DNA of 64,000 bases from Hymenobacter elongatus (GTDB lineage Bacteria; Bacteroidota; Bacteroidia; Cytophagales; Hymenobacteraceae), in assembly GCF_004745955.1 (NCBI RefSeq), contig NZ_SRLD01000017.1:38721-102720 (forward strand), read 5' to 3'. Of this stretch, positions 18,401 to 26,645 are shown one piece after another. How positions within the stretch are numbered: the first letter of the stretch is position 1; every line of letters starts with the position of its first letter. A model generated the notes under the pieces. That model did no database searches, was not told the origin of the DNA, and was given only the letters and a program-made list of their open reading frames with translations. Both the position numbers and the translations under genes were made by a program.

Positions 18401-19009
18401 AATCCTATTTTTGGAGCCGAGTTTACGGTCCAGCAAACGCAGCAGAAAGTGCTGCTCACCCAGGGCTTCGACATCCGCAACCTCGCCAGCCAGTCGGTGC
18501 TGGTGCGGCGCACGCTGGCCCAGACGTTCACCGGCCGTCTGACGACCACGCGCAGCATTCGGGAAAGTATTTCGGACTACTCACCGACGCGCAATTTCCG
18601 GCTGTTGATTTACGAAGTGGCCCCCGAAATCAGTTACCAGCCCAACAGCACGCTCCGCTTCACGGGCACGTACCAGCGCATCAACAAGCAGAATACGGCT
18701 GGCCCCGAGAGTGATATTCGCGGCACATTCGACGAAATAGGCCTCGAAACTCGCGTTAGCCAGGTTGGGAAGCGTACCGTGAGCGGCACGGCCCGCTACG
18801 TGCGCGTTGGCTTCGACGACGACCAGACGTCGTTGGTAGCGCTGGAAATTCTCAACGCCCTGCGTCCCGGCAGCAACTTCACCTGGAATCTGAACCTGGA
18901 GCAGCGCCTCAGCAACGGCCTGAACGTGATGGTGGCCTACGATGGCCGCAAGCCCAATGGTCTGTCGGCTATTCATACCGGCCGAATGCAGGTTTCGGTG
19001 CTATTCTAA
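15488..19009 (+). CDS. Large exported beta-rich protein, probable outer-membrane barrel
   Basis: This 1173-residue protein starts with a clear signal peptide (hydrophobic core about residues 9-24, ending VVRAQQ). The rest is rich in alternating polar/aromatic stretches typical of beta strands, and it ends in aromatic Phe (MQVSVLF), as barrel proteins do. A phrase near residue 190 (GNTQQLQEFDRLYITL) recalls SprA-type or related Bacteroidota barrels. DTNGDG at 854-859 is a calcium-binding-like loop. I do not assign a function. It starts 97 bases after the kinase, on the same strand. An upstream in-frame start at 15395 is unlikely because it would precede the signal peptide with 31 unhelpful residues. 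Confidence 0.75.
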   Translation: MISSNTLNILRICLLLLGLLGPCVVRAQQQREVPSSRRCRWVRLTPGRDTTRFALTDSVTIVPSSVSVLGRSVAYDPRTDRYQLVRPAPVADSAAALADSVLVCYRVLPLRLTAPRFRRPRGLMDSVSFGRRPFGYDDFAVKEQILNTPGISKTGNLSRGVSFGNTQNVFVNSSLNLQLDGKLTDDITLTAAISDQSVPFQPEGNTQQLQEFDRLYITLTHPRWNLTAGDVVLRNKPDYFLRFYKNVQGAAVEANLGAKPGRRSNTAAAAGVAKGKFASIDIAPIENVQGPYRLRGPNGEQFIIVLANSERVYLDGRLMTRGFDFDYVIDYNQAEVTFSPQHLITRNSRIKIDFEYSDFNYARSLYQLSHYQELGKLSVHANYYREADNPDNSPNLSLKDNERTILQNVSENVSQVSTPGADSVQYDRRQVQYNRIVSLDPVTQQPTVVFTYPPDSTRGVYTVRFTDKGAGLGSYNLSARFTNANGRVYEYVGPGRGRYLDERLLPTPLEKQMISVGVSYRLDSTTTVFVDVASTELDLNRFSPTTDKGQAVRVGYAVQDKVLVLPVLKAYKFRSALDYEYTSHRFAPIDRYRDIEFDRNWSTTSTVQGNATRRVAREDNVLNFSVGAIKDLNNVINYRVTRRYRAGEVNGIQNWLDVAQKIGDVELRTGLFLLFTDAGRFRSQWARGEATARYARGTIIPGYAYRFDKNRVALPGGDSLSSANYFDEHNVFVQSQDSAKTRFRFDYTYRRDQTPLLNELRTRGQAQTWQGTLASRIGKNQDLNLLATYRDLSARDSARQSTVLGKIDWNASFLQNVLRSEMGYSVATGRELKRDFSFLPVAAGQGQGTHYYQDTNGDGRQQKDEFFEAQTPDAQFRTYIKVFLPTDDYIVAFTNRFSYRLTTSAPRQWRDQTGLRSLLARFSTVSSVTLDRRTIDKDLSSRLNPFAFQTADTLLLSLNKLLRNTLYFNRSNPIFGAEFTVQQTQQKVLLTQGFDIRNLASQSVLVRRTLAQTFTGRLTTTRSIRESISDYSPTRNFRLLIYEVAPEISYQPNSTLRFTGTYQRINKQNTAGPESDIRGTFDEIGLETRVSQVGKRTVSGTARYVRVGFDDDQTSLVALEILNALRPGSNFTWNLNLEQRLSNGLNVMVAYDGRKPNGLSAIHTGRMQVSVLF

Positions 19010-19017
19010 CCGCTATT

Positions 19018-21114
19018 CTACAGCGTCAGCAGCTTGCGCATGGCCGGAATTACGGCCAGCTCGGCTTGTCCGGCGGGTGCTTTGGCGGCGTCCAGCTGCT
19101 TGAGCGCGGCGGCCTGCCAGGCGGGGGCAGGAGTCTGACCTTTTTCCAGCAGCAGTAGGCGTTCCAGGCCCAGCGCCGAGAGCAGCCGTAGGTGGGTGGA
19201 AAGCCCGGCGTATTCCCACAGGCTGGACCCCTGGAGCAGGAGCGGCTGCAGGCGTTGGTCGTTGGTTTCCCAGGTGCGAAGCTGCGCGTTCAGAAACGTG
19301 AGCAGCGCCCGGGAGCTTGCCCCTTTGAACCGCTCCGCCGCCGGGGCCAACTGCAGATATTGCGTCAAGCCCTCTACCGCTACCCCAAACTGGCGCGCTG
19401 CTTCCGACTCGGCCGGCGCGGCATCGACCAGGCGATTCAGCGGCGTTTGGGGCGTGTAGGTGAAGCCCTGGAAATGGCGCTTGTATTCTTTTACGGGTTC
19501 TACTACCCCCGCCAGGGTGCGCAGCGCCGTGGCGTCGCGTGCGCCGGCCAGCTGCGTTAGTAGCTGCTCGGGCGCCCGCCGGTGCTGTAAGCCCAGTGTT
19601 TCCAGCTCCGTAGCTACCACTGCCAGTCGACGGTACATGTCGGGCACGTCGCGCACGGCTGCCGCCGACCAGAGCCGCTCGGCTACCGCCGCTGCCCGGG
19701 GCCAAATGCGGCTGTCGATGATGACGCTGTCGGCAAATTCGGCCCACATTGTGGCTTCCCCGCCCAGCACGAGGGCTTTTTGGCGGTCCGTCAGGGGGGC
19801 GTCGGCTGGCACGGGGTCGTTGAGGTAGTGGCTGGCGGCACTGTAGTTCAGGTCCAGGTAGTAGCCATTGGAGAGCAGGGACGGGTGACCTTGCTTGGCC
19901 GCGTCGTACAGGCCTTTGCGCCCGCGCCAACTTTGGATAACAGCATCTTCGGGCAGGCCAGGCCCCAGAATCTCGTCCCAGCCCACCATCTTCTTCTGGT
20001 ACTTAACCAGCAGCTGCAACACACGGCGGTTGAAGTGGGTTTGGAGCCCGTGCTTGTCGAGCTGTCCGTTGGGTTTGAGAAACCCGTTTTCCTTGGACCA
20101 CGCCATAATACGGGGACTGCGCCGCCACTGGCGGCCGTCGTTTTCGTCGCCGCCGATGTGGAAGTAGGGGTCGGGAAACAAGGCCGTCATTTCTCCCAGC
20201 AGCGTGTCAATCAGCTGATACGTGGTTTCCCGGGTGGGGTCGAGGGCAATGTTGAGCGTGCGCCAGGTTTGCGGAATGCCGTAGGTCGAGTCGTTGGAGG
20301 CCAGCTGCGGATAAGCGGCCAGCCAGCTGGTGGTGTGGCCGGGCATGTCGAACTCCGGTAGCACCCGAATGCCGCGCGCCGCCGCGTAGTCGATGACGTC
20401 ACGCACCTGGGCCTGGGTATAGAACTGGCCGCCCACCTGGTGCAAGCGCGGCAGCACTTTGCTTTCCACCCGAAAGCCCTGGTCGTCGGAAAGGTGCCAG
20501 TGCAGCACGTTGAGCTTCACGGCTGCCATGGCATCGAGGTTGCGCTTGATGACCGATACGGGCATAAAGTGCCGGGCCACGTCGATAAGCAGTCCGCGCC
20601 AGGCGAAGCGGGGCGAGTCGGCAATGTCGACTTCGGCAAAAGCGTAGGCTTTTTTCTCCAGCAGCAGCAGCTGGCGGAGCGTGGCCAGGCCGCGCAGAAT
20701 GCCCAGGTGCGTATTGGCCGCCAGCGCAATGCCCATCGGCGTTACGCGCAGGCTATACATTTCCTCATCGCCCAGCCCGGCCAGCTTCCCCAAGCGGCCA
20801 TAGGTAATGGTCAGGTCGGCAGCGCCCGAACCGACAAACGTAGTGACAAGGCGTTTATCGGCGGTTTGCTGCCCGAGCCAGGTGCCAAACTGGGTTAGGG
20901 TAGGCCGCAGCACCGAATCAGCCTTCGGCCCTTGTAGTTGCACCCGCCACTGGCCTTTCAGCGCGAAACGGCTGCTGCCCCACTGCGCCATCGAGGGTAC
21001 CGGCAGCAACCCGCGCGTATCGGTGACCAGCGCCTGAGCCGACGACAGCTGGCTACTGGCAACGAGCATAAGCAACGCAAAGAAAAACCGCGACAAACAG
21101 GTGTGGACCAACAT
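19018..21114 (-). CDS. Beta-N-acetylhexosaminidase, GH20
   Basis: The 698-residue enzyme has a signal peptide (residues 1-27, cleavage after SSAQA), an N-terminal GH20b domain and a GH20 barrel beginning around residue 165 (the ADSPRFAWRGLLIDVARHF segment). The catalytic pair is Asp323-Glu324 in the motif HIGGDEN, in which Glu is the acid/base and Asp positions the substrate acetamido group. It should release terminal GlcNAc or GalNAc from chitin-like oligosaccharides or glycans in the periplasm or outside the cell. The C-terminal ~130 residues form a helical domain common in Bacteroidota members. Its gene faces the upstream barrel gene tail-to-tail, eight bases apart, with no hairpin visible between them. 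Confidence 0.95.
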   Translation of the reverse strand: MLVHTCLSRFFFALLMLVASSQLSSAQALVTDTRGLLPVPSMAQWGSSRFALKGQWRVQLQGPKADSVLRPTLTQFGTWLGQQTADKRLVTTFVGSGAADLTITYGRLGKLAGLGDEEMYSLRVTPMGIALAANTHLGILRGLATLRQLLLLEKKAYAFAEVDIADSPRFAWRGLLIDVARHFMPVSVIKRNLDAMAAVKLNVLHWHLSDDQGFRVESKVLPRLHQVGGQFYTQAQVRDVIDYAAARGIRVLPEFDMPGHTTSWLAAYPQLASNDSTYGIPQTWRTLNIALDPTRETTYQLIDTLLGEMTALFPDPYFHIGGDENDGRQWRRSPRIMAWSKENGFLKPNGQLDKHGLQTHFNRRVLQLLVKYQKKMVGWDEILGPGLPEDAVIQSWRGRKGLYDAAKQGHPSLLSNGYYLDLNYSAASHYLNDPVPADAPLTDRQKALVLGGEATMWAEFADSVIIDSRIWPRAAAVAERLWSAAAVRDVPDMYRRLAVVATELETLGLQHRRAPEQLLTQLAGARDATALRTLAGVVEPVKEYKRHFQGFTYTPQTPLNRLVDAAPAESEAARQFGVAVEGLTQYLQLAPAAERFKGASSRALLTFLNAQLRTWETNDQRLQPLLLQGSSLWEYAGLSTHLRLLSALGLERLLLLEKGQTPAPAWQAAALKQLDAAKAPAGQAELAVIPAMRKLLTL

Positions 21115-21390
21115 AGGCTAACGAAGCAGGAGGGAAGCTAAAGGTAAGCAACGACCGGGCCCGAACGCACCAAAACCAAGTAGTACCGCTCTTGAGGCTT
21201 TACCTGAGAGCGTAGTTGAGCTGTTAATTTCCGGGTTCTGTCGCACAGGGCGGCCGCCTAGTCGAAGCTGGTAGCGGCGCGCAGCTGCCTTTCCTGGGGT
21301 GACTTCAAGGGAAGACCGGGCTTGCAAAAGGCCAACTGCTGAGTACGCCGGGCTGAAAACGTGTTTGTGGTTTCTCAAAAACACCGATTC

Positions 21391-21513
21391 TGTCATGCTT
21401 GATTTGGCGTCCGCTTGCCGAAGCATCACTACTGCAGTGGCAATTGAGTTTACCAGTGCGGTAGAGATGCTTCGACCGCGCTGCGCTACGCGGACGCCAG
21501 ATGAGCAGGACAC
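21391..21513. repeat. Imperfect palindromic element, copy 1
   Basis: Bases from about 21391 pair with bases up to about 21513. The arms contain GGCGTCCGC/GCGGACGCC and GAAGCATC/GATGCTTC, with a central interval of roughly 45 bases. The outer end TGTCATGCTTGA resembles the ends of the other copies in this window. It lies in the 600-base interval between the GH20 and DUF58 genes, where I see no convincing gene. Confidence 0.6.
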
Positions 21514-21550
21514 GAAGAAGCGGTTTAGAAAGTCGCTCGAAACACGCCAA

Positions 21551-21669
21551 GACGTCATGTCGACTATCCTGCGCATCAAGCAGAGAGGAGACATCTCGCG
21601 TGCTAACGTTGCCACAGGAATCATCTGCCATGGCACGCGAGATGTCTCCCGTCGGTCGACATGACGTTC
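21551..21669. repeat. Imperfect palindromic element, copy 2
   Basis: The outer arms GACGTCATGTCGAC and GTCGACATGACGTTC are complementary, and the inner arms GGAGACATCTCGCGTGC and GCACGCGAGATGTCTCC are a 17-base perfect match. It lies 38 bases from copy 1 and shares the CATGACGTTCT end with other copies. Confidence 0.65.
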
Positions 21670-21716
21670 TATTTTTCTTTCTAAACAGCCTCGAAAAGCA
21701 AAATCTCAAACACGCT

Positions 21717-23096
21717 CTAAATCAGGCCGCGCGCTTTAAATTCCAGGTAGCGGTTGATGGTATTGGCTGTAAGCTGCTGCGGGGGCGTGAGTAGGCTGTG
21801 AATTCCGTAGCGTTGCAGCTCCCGCACGATCTGGCACTTCTCCTGAGCAAATTTCTCCGCAATGGTCTGGTTGTATACTTCCTCGGTGGTGGCGGCGGGC
21901 TGGTCGAGGTAGTGCTGCAATTCGGTATTTTCGAAGAACACGACCAGCAGCAAGTGGTCTTTGGCCAAGCGGCGCAGGTAGGGCAGCTGGCGCTGCATGC
22001 CGTTCAGGGTTTCGAAGTTGGTAAACAGAATCAGCAGGCTACGCTGCTTGATTTTGGTTTTGACGTTGGCGTAAAGCAGCTCAAAATCAGTTTCCAGATA
22101 CTTCGTGCGCTGCTTGTAGAGCACCTCCAGAATCTTCTGCATGTGGCCCGCCCGCCGCTCGGCCGGTACCACGGCGCTCAGGCGGTCGGCAAACGTGATG
22201 AGCCCCGCTTTGTCGTGCTTAAGCAAGGCAATATTACTGACGACGAGTGTGGCATTGATGGCATAATCCAGCAAGCTCAGCCCCTCGAACGGCATCCGCA
22301 TTCCCCGGCCCTTATCGATGAGGCAATACACCTGCTGGGCGCGCTCGTCCTGGTAGTGGTTCACAACCAGCGTATCGGTGCCGGTGCCGGCGCGGCGGGC
22401 CGAGGCTTTCCAGTTGATGGTGCGCGGGTCGTCGCCGGCTACGTAGGGGCGAATCTGCTCAAACTCCATGCTGTGGCCCACCCGCCGAATACGCTTCACC
22501 CCAACTTCCGTCAGCCGGTTGCTGATGGCCAGCAGCTCGTACTGGCGCATTTGCAGAAACGACGGGTACACCGGCACCACCTGATCCTGGCCGTGGCGGA
22601 AGCGCCGTCGCACCAGCCGTAGCGGTGAGCACACAAACACATGCAGGGCTCCAAACTGGTATTCTCCGCGCTTGACGGGCCGTAGCTGGTAGCGGATAAC
22701 AGTGGTTTGGCCCGCCGGCAGCGCCGCTTTGAACAGCACGTCGCGGCGCTGAAACTGCGCCGGAATTTCATCGATAGTCTCAGTGCTGATGGGAAAGCGG
22801 TAGTGATTTTCCAGGTAAATAGCCACCTCATTGTCGCTGCCATTGGCGAGCTTGCTGCCCACCACGCGCCGGCCGAAAACCCCGCCCGCACCGCCGCGCA
22901 CGGGCGCGTACAGCAGCAGAATGTCTAGCAGCGTCAGGGCGGCCAGCAACCCCACCCCCAGCTGCAGCGGAGCCAGCAGGGCCGGCAGAAAAAAAGCCAC
23001 TACCAACCCTACGGCCACGGCCGTGAGCAACAGAAAGAAGCGCTGGGTAAGAAACAGGGAAGCCAAAATAGACGCAGGGAAAGAGCGGTGGTACAC
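21717..23096 (-). CDS. DUF58 domain protein (MoxR-associated)
   Basis: A protein of about 459 residues with two N-terminal membrane helices and a cytoplasmic C-terminal region. The DUF58 signature GDDPRTINWKASAR is clear, preceded by EFEQIRPYVA. The family partners MoxR AAA+ ATPases and resembles von Willebrand factor A proteins in its C-terminal half. No ATG is suitably placed: candidate starts are GTG at 23096 and TTG at 23129 (470 residues). I favour GTG because TTG is rarer. It is the last gene of the minus-strand cluster and starts 54 bases after the moxR stop. Confidence 0.85.
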   Translation of the reverse strand: MYHRSFPASILASLFLTQRFFLLLTAVAVGLVVAFFLPALLAPLQLGVGLLAALTLLDILLLYAPVRGGAGGVFGRRVVGSKLANGSDNEVAIYLENHYRFPISTETIDEIPAQFQRRDVLFKAALPAGQTTVIRYQLRPVKRGEYQFGALHVFVCSPLRLVRRRFRHGQDQVVPVYPSFLQMRQYELLAISNRLTEVGVKRIRRVGHSMEFEQIRPYVAGDDPRTINWKASARRAGTGTDTLVVNHYQDERAQQVYCLIDKGRGMRMPFEGLSLLDYAINATLVVSNIALLKHDKAGLITFADRLSAVVPAERRAGHMQKILEVLYKQRTKYLETDFELLYANVKTKIKQRSLLILFTNFETLNGMQRQLPYLRRLAKDHLLLVVFFENTELQHYLDQPAATTEEVYNQTIAEKFAQEKCQIVRELQRYGIHSLLTPPQQLTANTINRYLEFKARGLI

Positions 23097-23150
23097 CGGT
23101 GAGCACAGCGGAATCTTGCGCTGAGCCAACGTCAGCCCAACGCGCGTGGA

Positions 23151-24194
23151 TTAGCGCGGTACTTCTATCTGCTGAATAATCTGCTTCACAACGTCGTCGG
23201 CGGTATGGCCTTCCATCTCGCGCTCCGGCGTGAGCAGAATGCGGTGCCGCAACACATGAGGCGCCAGGTACTGCACGTCTTCCGGCGTCACGAAGTCGCG
23301 GCCCCGCAGGGCGGCCAAGGCTTTAGCACCATTGAGCAACGCCAGCGAAGCCCGGGGCGAAGCACCCAGGTAGAGGCTCTTGTGGGCGCGTGTCTGGCCC
23401 ACAAGCTGGGCAATATATTCCAGCAGTTTCGGCTCTACGTGCTGGCGCTGCACTTGCTGGCGCAGCTCACGCAGGTCGTCGGCCGTCAGCACGGCCTGCA
23501 CTTTTTCGAGGGGTGTGCCGCCAAATCCGGCGTGGTGTCCTTGCAGAATGGCTACTTCTTCCTCCATCGTAGGGTAGCCTACGGTTAGCTTGAACAGGAA
23601 CCGGTCGAGTTGGGCTTCGGGCAGGCGGTAAGTGCCTTCCTGCTCAATGGGGTTTTGGGTGGCCAGGACTACGAAAGGGTCGGCCATGGCGTAGCGCGTG
23701 CCGTCCTGGGTCATCTGTCGCTCCTCCATCACCTCAAACAGCGCCGACTGGGTTTTGGCCGGGGCCCGGTTTATCTCATCAATCAGCACGATGCTGGCGA
23801 AAATAGGGCCGGGGCGGAATTCGAATTCAGCTTTGTTGGGCAAAAACACCGAAGTGCCCAGCACATCCGACGGCATCAGATCGGGGGTGAACTGCAGCCG
23901 GCTGAACGGCACAGCCAGCGTGCGGGCCAGCAGTTTGGCCGTCAGCGTTTTGGCCACGCCGGGCACGCCCTCCAGCAGCACGTGGCCATCGGCCAGAATG
24001 GCCGTCAGCAGCAGTTCGGCCAGCGCATGCTGCCCCACGATTACCTTCGCCAGCTCCTGCCGAATTGCTTCCGCACAGCGACTTAAGCCGCTTAAGTCGG
24101 TGCGGGGGGCAAAGGACGGAGCAATAGCGCCGGTGGCAGGATCAGTTACAATTTCTCCGGAAGCAGAAGAAGGAGATTGGGCAGGATTTTCCAT
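23151..24194 (-). CDS. MoxR-family AAA+ ATPase
   Basis: A 347-residue MoxR-type ATPase with Walker A GVPGVAKT at residues 76-83, Walker B IVLIDE at 135-140 followed by INRAPAKTQSALFEVMEE, and sensor 1 in VLATQNPIEQEGTYRLPEAQ. The first 40 residues are a variable extension. MoxR proteins are thought to act as chaperone-like remodellers of partner proteins carrying VWA or DUF58 domains, so the DUF58 gene just downstream is the likely partner. Its own 5' gap (24195-24356) is AT-rich and might hold a promoter. Confidence 0.95.
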   Translation of the reverse strand: MENPAQSPSSASGEIVTDPATGAIAPSFAPRTDLSGLSRCAEAIRQELAKVIVGQHALAELLLTAILADGHVLLEGVPGVAKTLTAKLLARTLAVPFSRLQFTPDLMPSDVLGTSVFLPNKAEFEFRPGPIFASIVLIDEINRAPAKTQSALFEVMEERQMTQDGTRYAMADPFVVLATQNPIEQEGTYRLPEAQLDRFLFKLTVGYPTMEEEVAILQGHHAGFGGTPLEKVQAVLTADDLRELRQQVQRQHVEPKLLEYIAQLVGQTRAHKSLYLGASPRASLALLNGAKALAALRGRDFVTPEDVQYLAPHVLRHRILLTPEREMEGHTADDVVKQIIQQIEVPR

Positions 24195-24356
24195 TTTGAG
24201 TACAGCAAAACGGCTAGTAGCCGTAAGAGAAAGGAATGGTATAATCTAATTAGGTTTGGGGTATATTTGTCTAAAAAATGAGTTTAGGGCTTACTATTGG
24301 CTGCATCGGAATAGTTATAAAGTGGTACAGTTATACTATCAGGTATAGTGCAAGTT

Positions 24357-25778
24357 TCAGGAAGCTGCTTTTCGAAAGTCATTGAGTAACGTACTCAGCA
24401 GTAGTAAATCGGTATCGGAAACCTGCGGAGCCGTGCGAATCAGATTGATACGCCGCACCAGCAGGTCGACTTGCGGAAGCGGGAGGCCGATTTTCTGAGC
24501 CAGTCGGGCGCGGTCTTCGGCCTCGTTCAAATCCAGGCTGGGCTCGTAGAAGCGGGTGCGCAGAAACTCCAGAAACAGGCTGATTTTCTTCTCGGCAATC
24601 AGCGCGTGGTTGCTGCTCTGCCGGTACAAACCCGCTACGGTGCGCGTGAACAGCAGCGTGGTGTTGGGTAGGGGCCGCAGCACGGGAATAATGCGCTGCC
24701 GCCGCTTGGCTTCAAACAGGACAAATAATACCGTCCCGAGCAGGCTCAGACACAGTGCCCAACGCAACGCATCGTGCGCTAGCAGCACCCGCAGCAGCGA
24801 CTGTTCGCCCTGGCGACCCTGCTTCTGGTATTCATCCCACCACACTGGCTGACCCACGGGCAAGTAAGAAAGAGCCGCGAAGGCAAAATTGCTGGTGGCA
24901 GGCCGCAGCACGAAGTAGTTGGTAAATGCCAGCGGCACCGAGCACAGATACACAAAGCCCCGGCCGTACGGAACCCGCACCAGCACGGCCCGTCCCTGAG
25001 CGTCGGCGGCCAATTGGGTGGCCTGCATGCCACTGTCAGGCAGAATGCGGTAGGCGGCTCCCAACGTAGGCAGCCGGAAGCTGCGGCCCGCCGCCCGCAT
25101 CAAGTTCGCGTTGCTCAGAAAGATCTGTACGGAATCGGTGCGCAGGAGCTCTGAGGTAGGAGTAGTGAGGCGCGGCGTGCCCACAAAGGGCGCGGTGCTA
25201 AAGCCCAGCGTATCAGCAAGCGCCGCATCGAACTGCTCTGCGGCAACAAAAATACTGTTGCCGCGGGCCGCATGGCGTAGCAAGGCGCGGGTATCTTCCC
25301 GGCTTACCACAAAGCCATCATTGACGAACAGGTAAGTAGCCTTCGGATAGTCAGATTCGGCCAGACCAGCTTCGTAGTCCGAGTCAGTGGTGGCCACCTG
25401 GGCGGAATCAGGCTTGCCAGAGGTTTCCGCGAAAGTTTCGTCTGCCCCCGCCGGGTCGTCTGCCGCCTGAGTCACCGTATCGGCATCTACTACCGACTCT
25501 TCCTGTTCCAGATACACCTGTTTTTCCGCTACCGGGGCGTTTTCATCTTCGCCCTCCAGTTGGTTGTAGATGGGCAGCCGGATGGGCCGCACGTCACGGG
25601 GCGCTACGTGCAGCACCTCGGGTAGCACGTGGTAGAGCACATAGGTGCCGTAGGGGATTTTGTCTTTGTTCTGAAAGGTGGGTTGCCAGTTCAGGGGCTT
25701 GGGCCGGTAGTATTCTACGGCCACATACGCGCTAAACAATATAGCCAGCCCCAGCAAATACCAACGAAACGTCGTCAT
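24357..25778 (-). CDS. DUF4350 domain protein
   Basis: This 473-residue protein has an N-terminal helix (residues 5-23), a large extracytoplasmic part and a second membrane helix near residue 335-353, followed by a cytoplasmic tail. The order matches DUF4350 proteins found in MoxR/DUF58 operons of Bacteroidota. The region around residues 95-140 is acidic and probably disordered. Function is unknown, but the family is always part of this kind of cluster. It ends 163 bases before moxR and starts 18 bases after the DUF4129 gene stops. Confidence 0.8.
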   Translation of the reverse strand: MTTFRWYLLGLAILFSAYVAVEYYRPKPLNWQPTFQNKDKIPYGTYVLYHVLPEVLHVAPRDVRPIRLPIYNQLEGEDENAPVAEKQVYLEQEESVVDADTVTQAADDPAGADETFAETSGKPDSAQVATTDSDYEAGLAESDYPKATYLFVNDGFVVSREDTRALLRHAARGNSIFVAAEQFDAALADTLGFSTAPFVGTPRLTTPTSELLRTDSVQIFLSNANLMRAAGRSFRLPTLGAAYRILPDSGMQATQLAADAQGRAVLVRVPYGRGFVYLCSVPLAFTNYFVLRPATSNFAFAALSYLPVGQPVWWDEYQKQGRQGEQSLLRVLLAHDALRWALCLSLLGTVLFVLFEAKRRQRIIPVLRPLPNTTLLFTRTVAGLYRQSSNHALIAEKKISLFLEFLRTRFYEPSLDLNEAEDRARLAQKIGLPLPQVDLLVRRINLIRTAPQVSDTDLLLLSTLLNDFRKAAS

Positions 25779-25796
25779 GATTGAGATGGATGAAGG

Positions 25797-26597
25797 CTAA
25801 GCCGCGTGGCGGATGGTGGCGAGCTGGCGTTGAAAATTCAGGCGGGCGTTGTGGGGTATGGCATAGTGCGCCGCCGAAAGATCTTCCTGCTCGCCGTACC
25901 ATACGTATTCGAACTGCTGGGTAAGCTCCCGAAAAGCCGCCCGCAGACTACTGGCCTTAAGCTCGCGCAGAAAGTCGTGGTTGGTCTTCTCGGGCTGCCA
26001 CTCGATAAGGGTGTGGTCGGAGAGCTGCTTGAGAACCAGCAGGTAACCCAGGCGCACCGCCAACCGGTAATTGCCAGTAGTTTCGGCTTCGGCTATGAGC
26101 GTATCAAAATCCAGGGCGTGAATATCTTCCGTGGCCGTATCATAGAGTAGCGGGTTGCGGCGCGGCGCGCGGCCAAAGGCCCCGGTCAGATCTACCTGAA
26201 GCAGCTTTAGCACCACAAACACCAGCGCTACGACCAGTAAGGCATAGATGCCATAGGTCCAGACCACTTTTCCGGCTTTGGTGGCCAACACGTCACTAAT
26301 CCAGCGCCCCACCTGAGTCCAGAACAAGTCCCAGGCGCTCTGCTCGCTTCTTACTTCCACATAGCGAAACTCGCGCTGTTGCCGAAGCTCGCGCAGCCTA
26401 CTTGGGGCGGGAGCACGCAGCACCACGGAGGCGTTGCGGTCGGTGGGTAGCGGGTACAGACTAGTGGCCGGCTTCGCCGACCGTGAAGCCTCCAGGCGCT
26501 GGCCCACTCCGGGTAGGCTGCAGCACATTATAGCTGCCAGCCCCAAAAAGCGGAAAGCGGAAAAAAGCCGAAGGGTGAGCAGCAGGCGCAACAGCAA
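25797..26597 (-). CDS. DUF4129 domain protein
   Basis: This 266-residue protein has an N-terminal hydrophobic signal or anchor (residues 8-30), a soluble region, one central transmembrane helix at about 115-135 and a cytoplasmic C-terminal domain with the 'YRLAVRLGYLLVLKQLSDH' helix characteristic of DUF4129. The family is a regular partner of MoxR, DUF58 and DUF4350 genes, though its biochemistry is unknown. It starts 48 bases after the upstream membrane protein gene ends. Confidence 0.8.
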   Translation of the reverse strand: MLLRLLLTLRLFSAFRFLGLAAIMCCSLPGVGQRLEASRSAKPATSLYPLPTDRNASVVLRAPAPSRLRELRQQREFRYVEVRSEQSAWDLFWTQVGRWISDVLATKAGKVVWTYGIYALLVVALVFVVLKLLQVDLTGAFGRAPRRNPLLYDTATEDIHALDFDTLIAEAETTGNYRLAVRLGYLLVLKQLSDHTLIEWQPEKTNHDFLRELKASSLRAAFRELTQQFEYVWYGEQEDLSAAHYAIPHNARLNFQRQLATIRHAA

Positions 26598-26645
26598 AAG
26601 ACAAACGGAGCGTAAGATTCTGAAAAATGGAGGCAGGCCGCAGGC

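Noticed and set aside
21118..21709. Small frames in the 600-base interval between the GH20 and DUF58 genes
   Set aside because: They overlap palindromic elements, have no start-site signal and read as repeats rather than protein.
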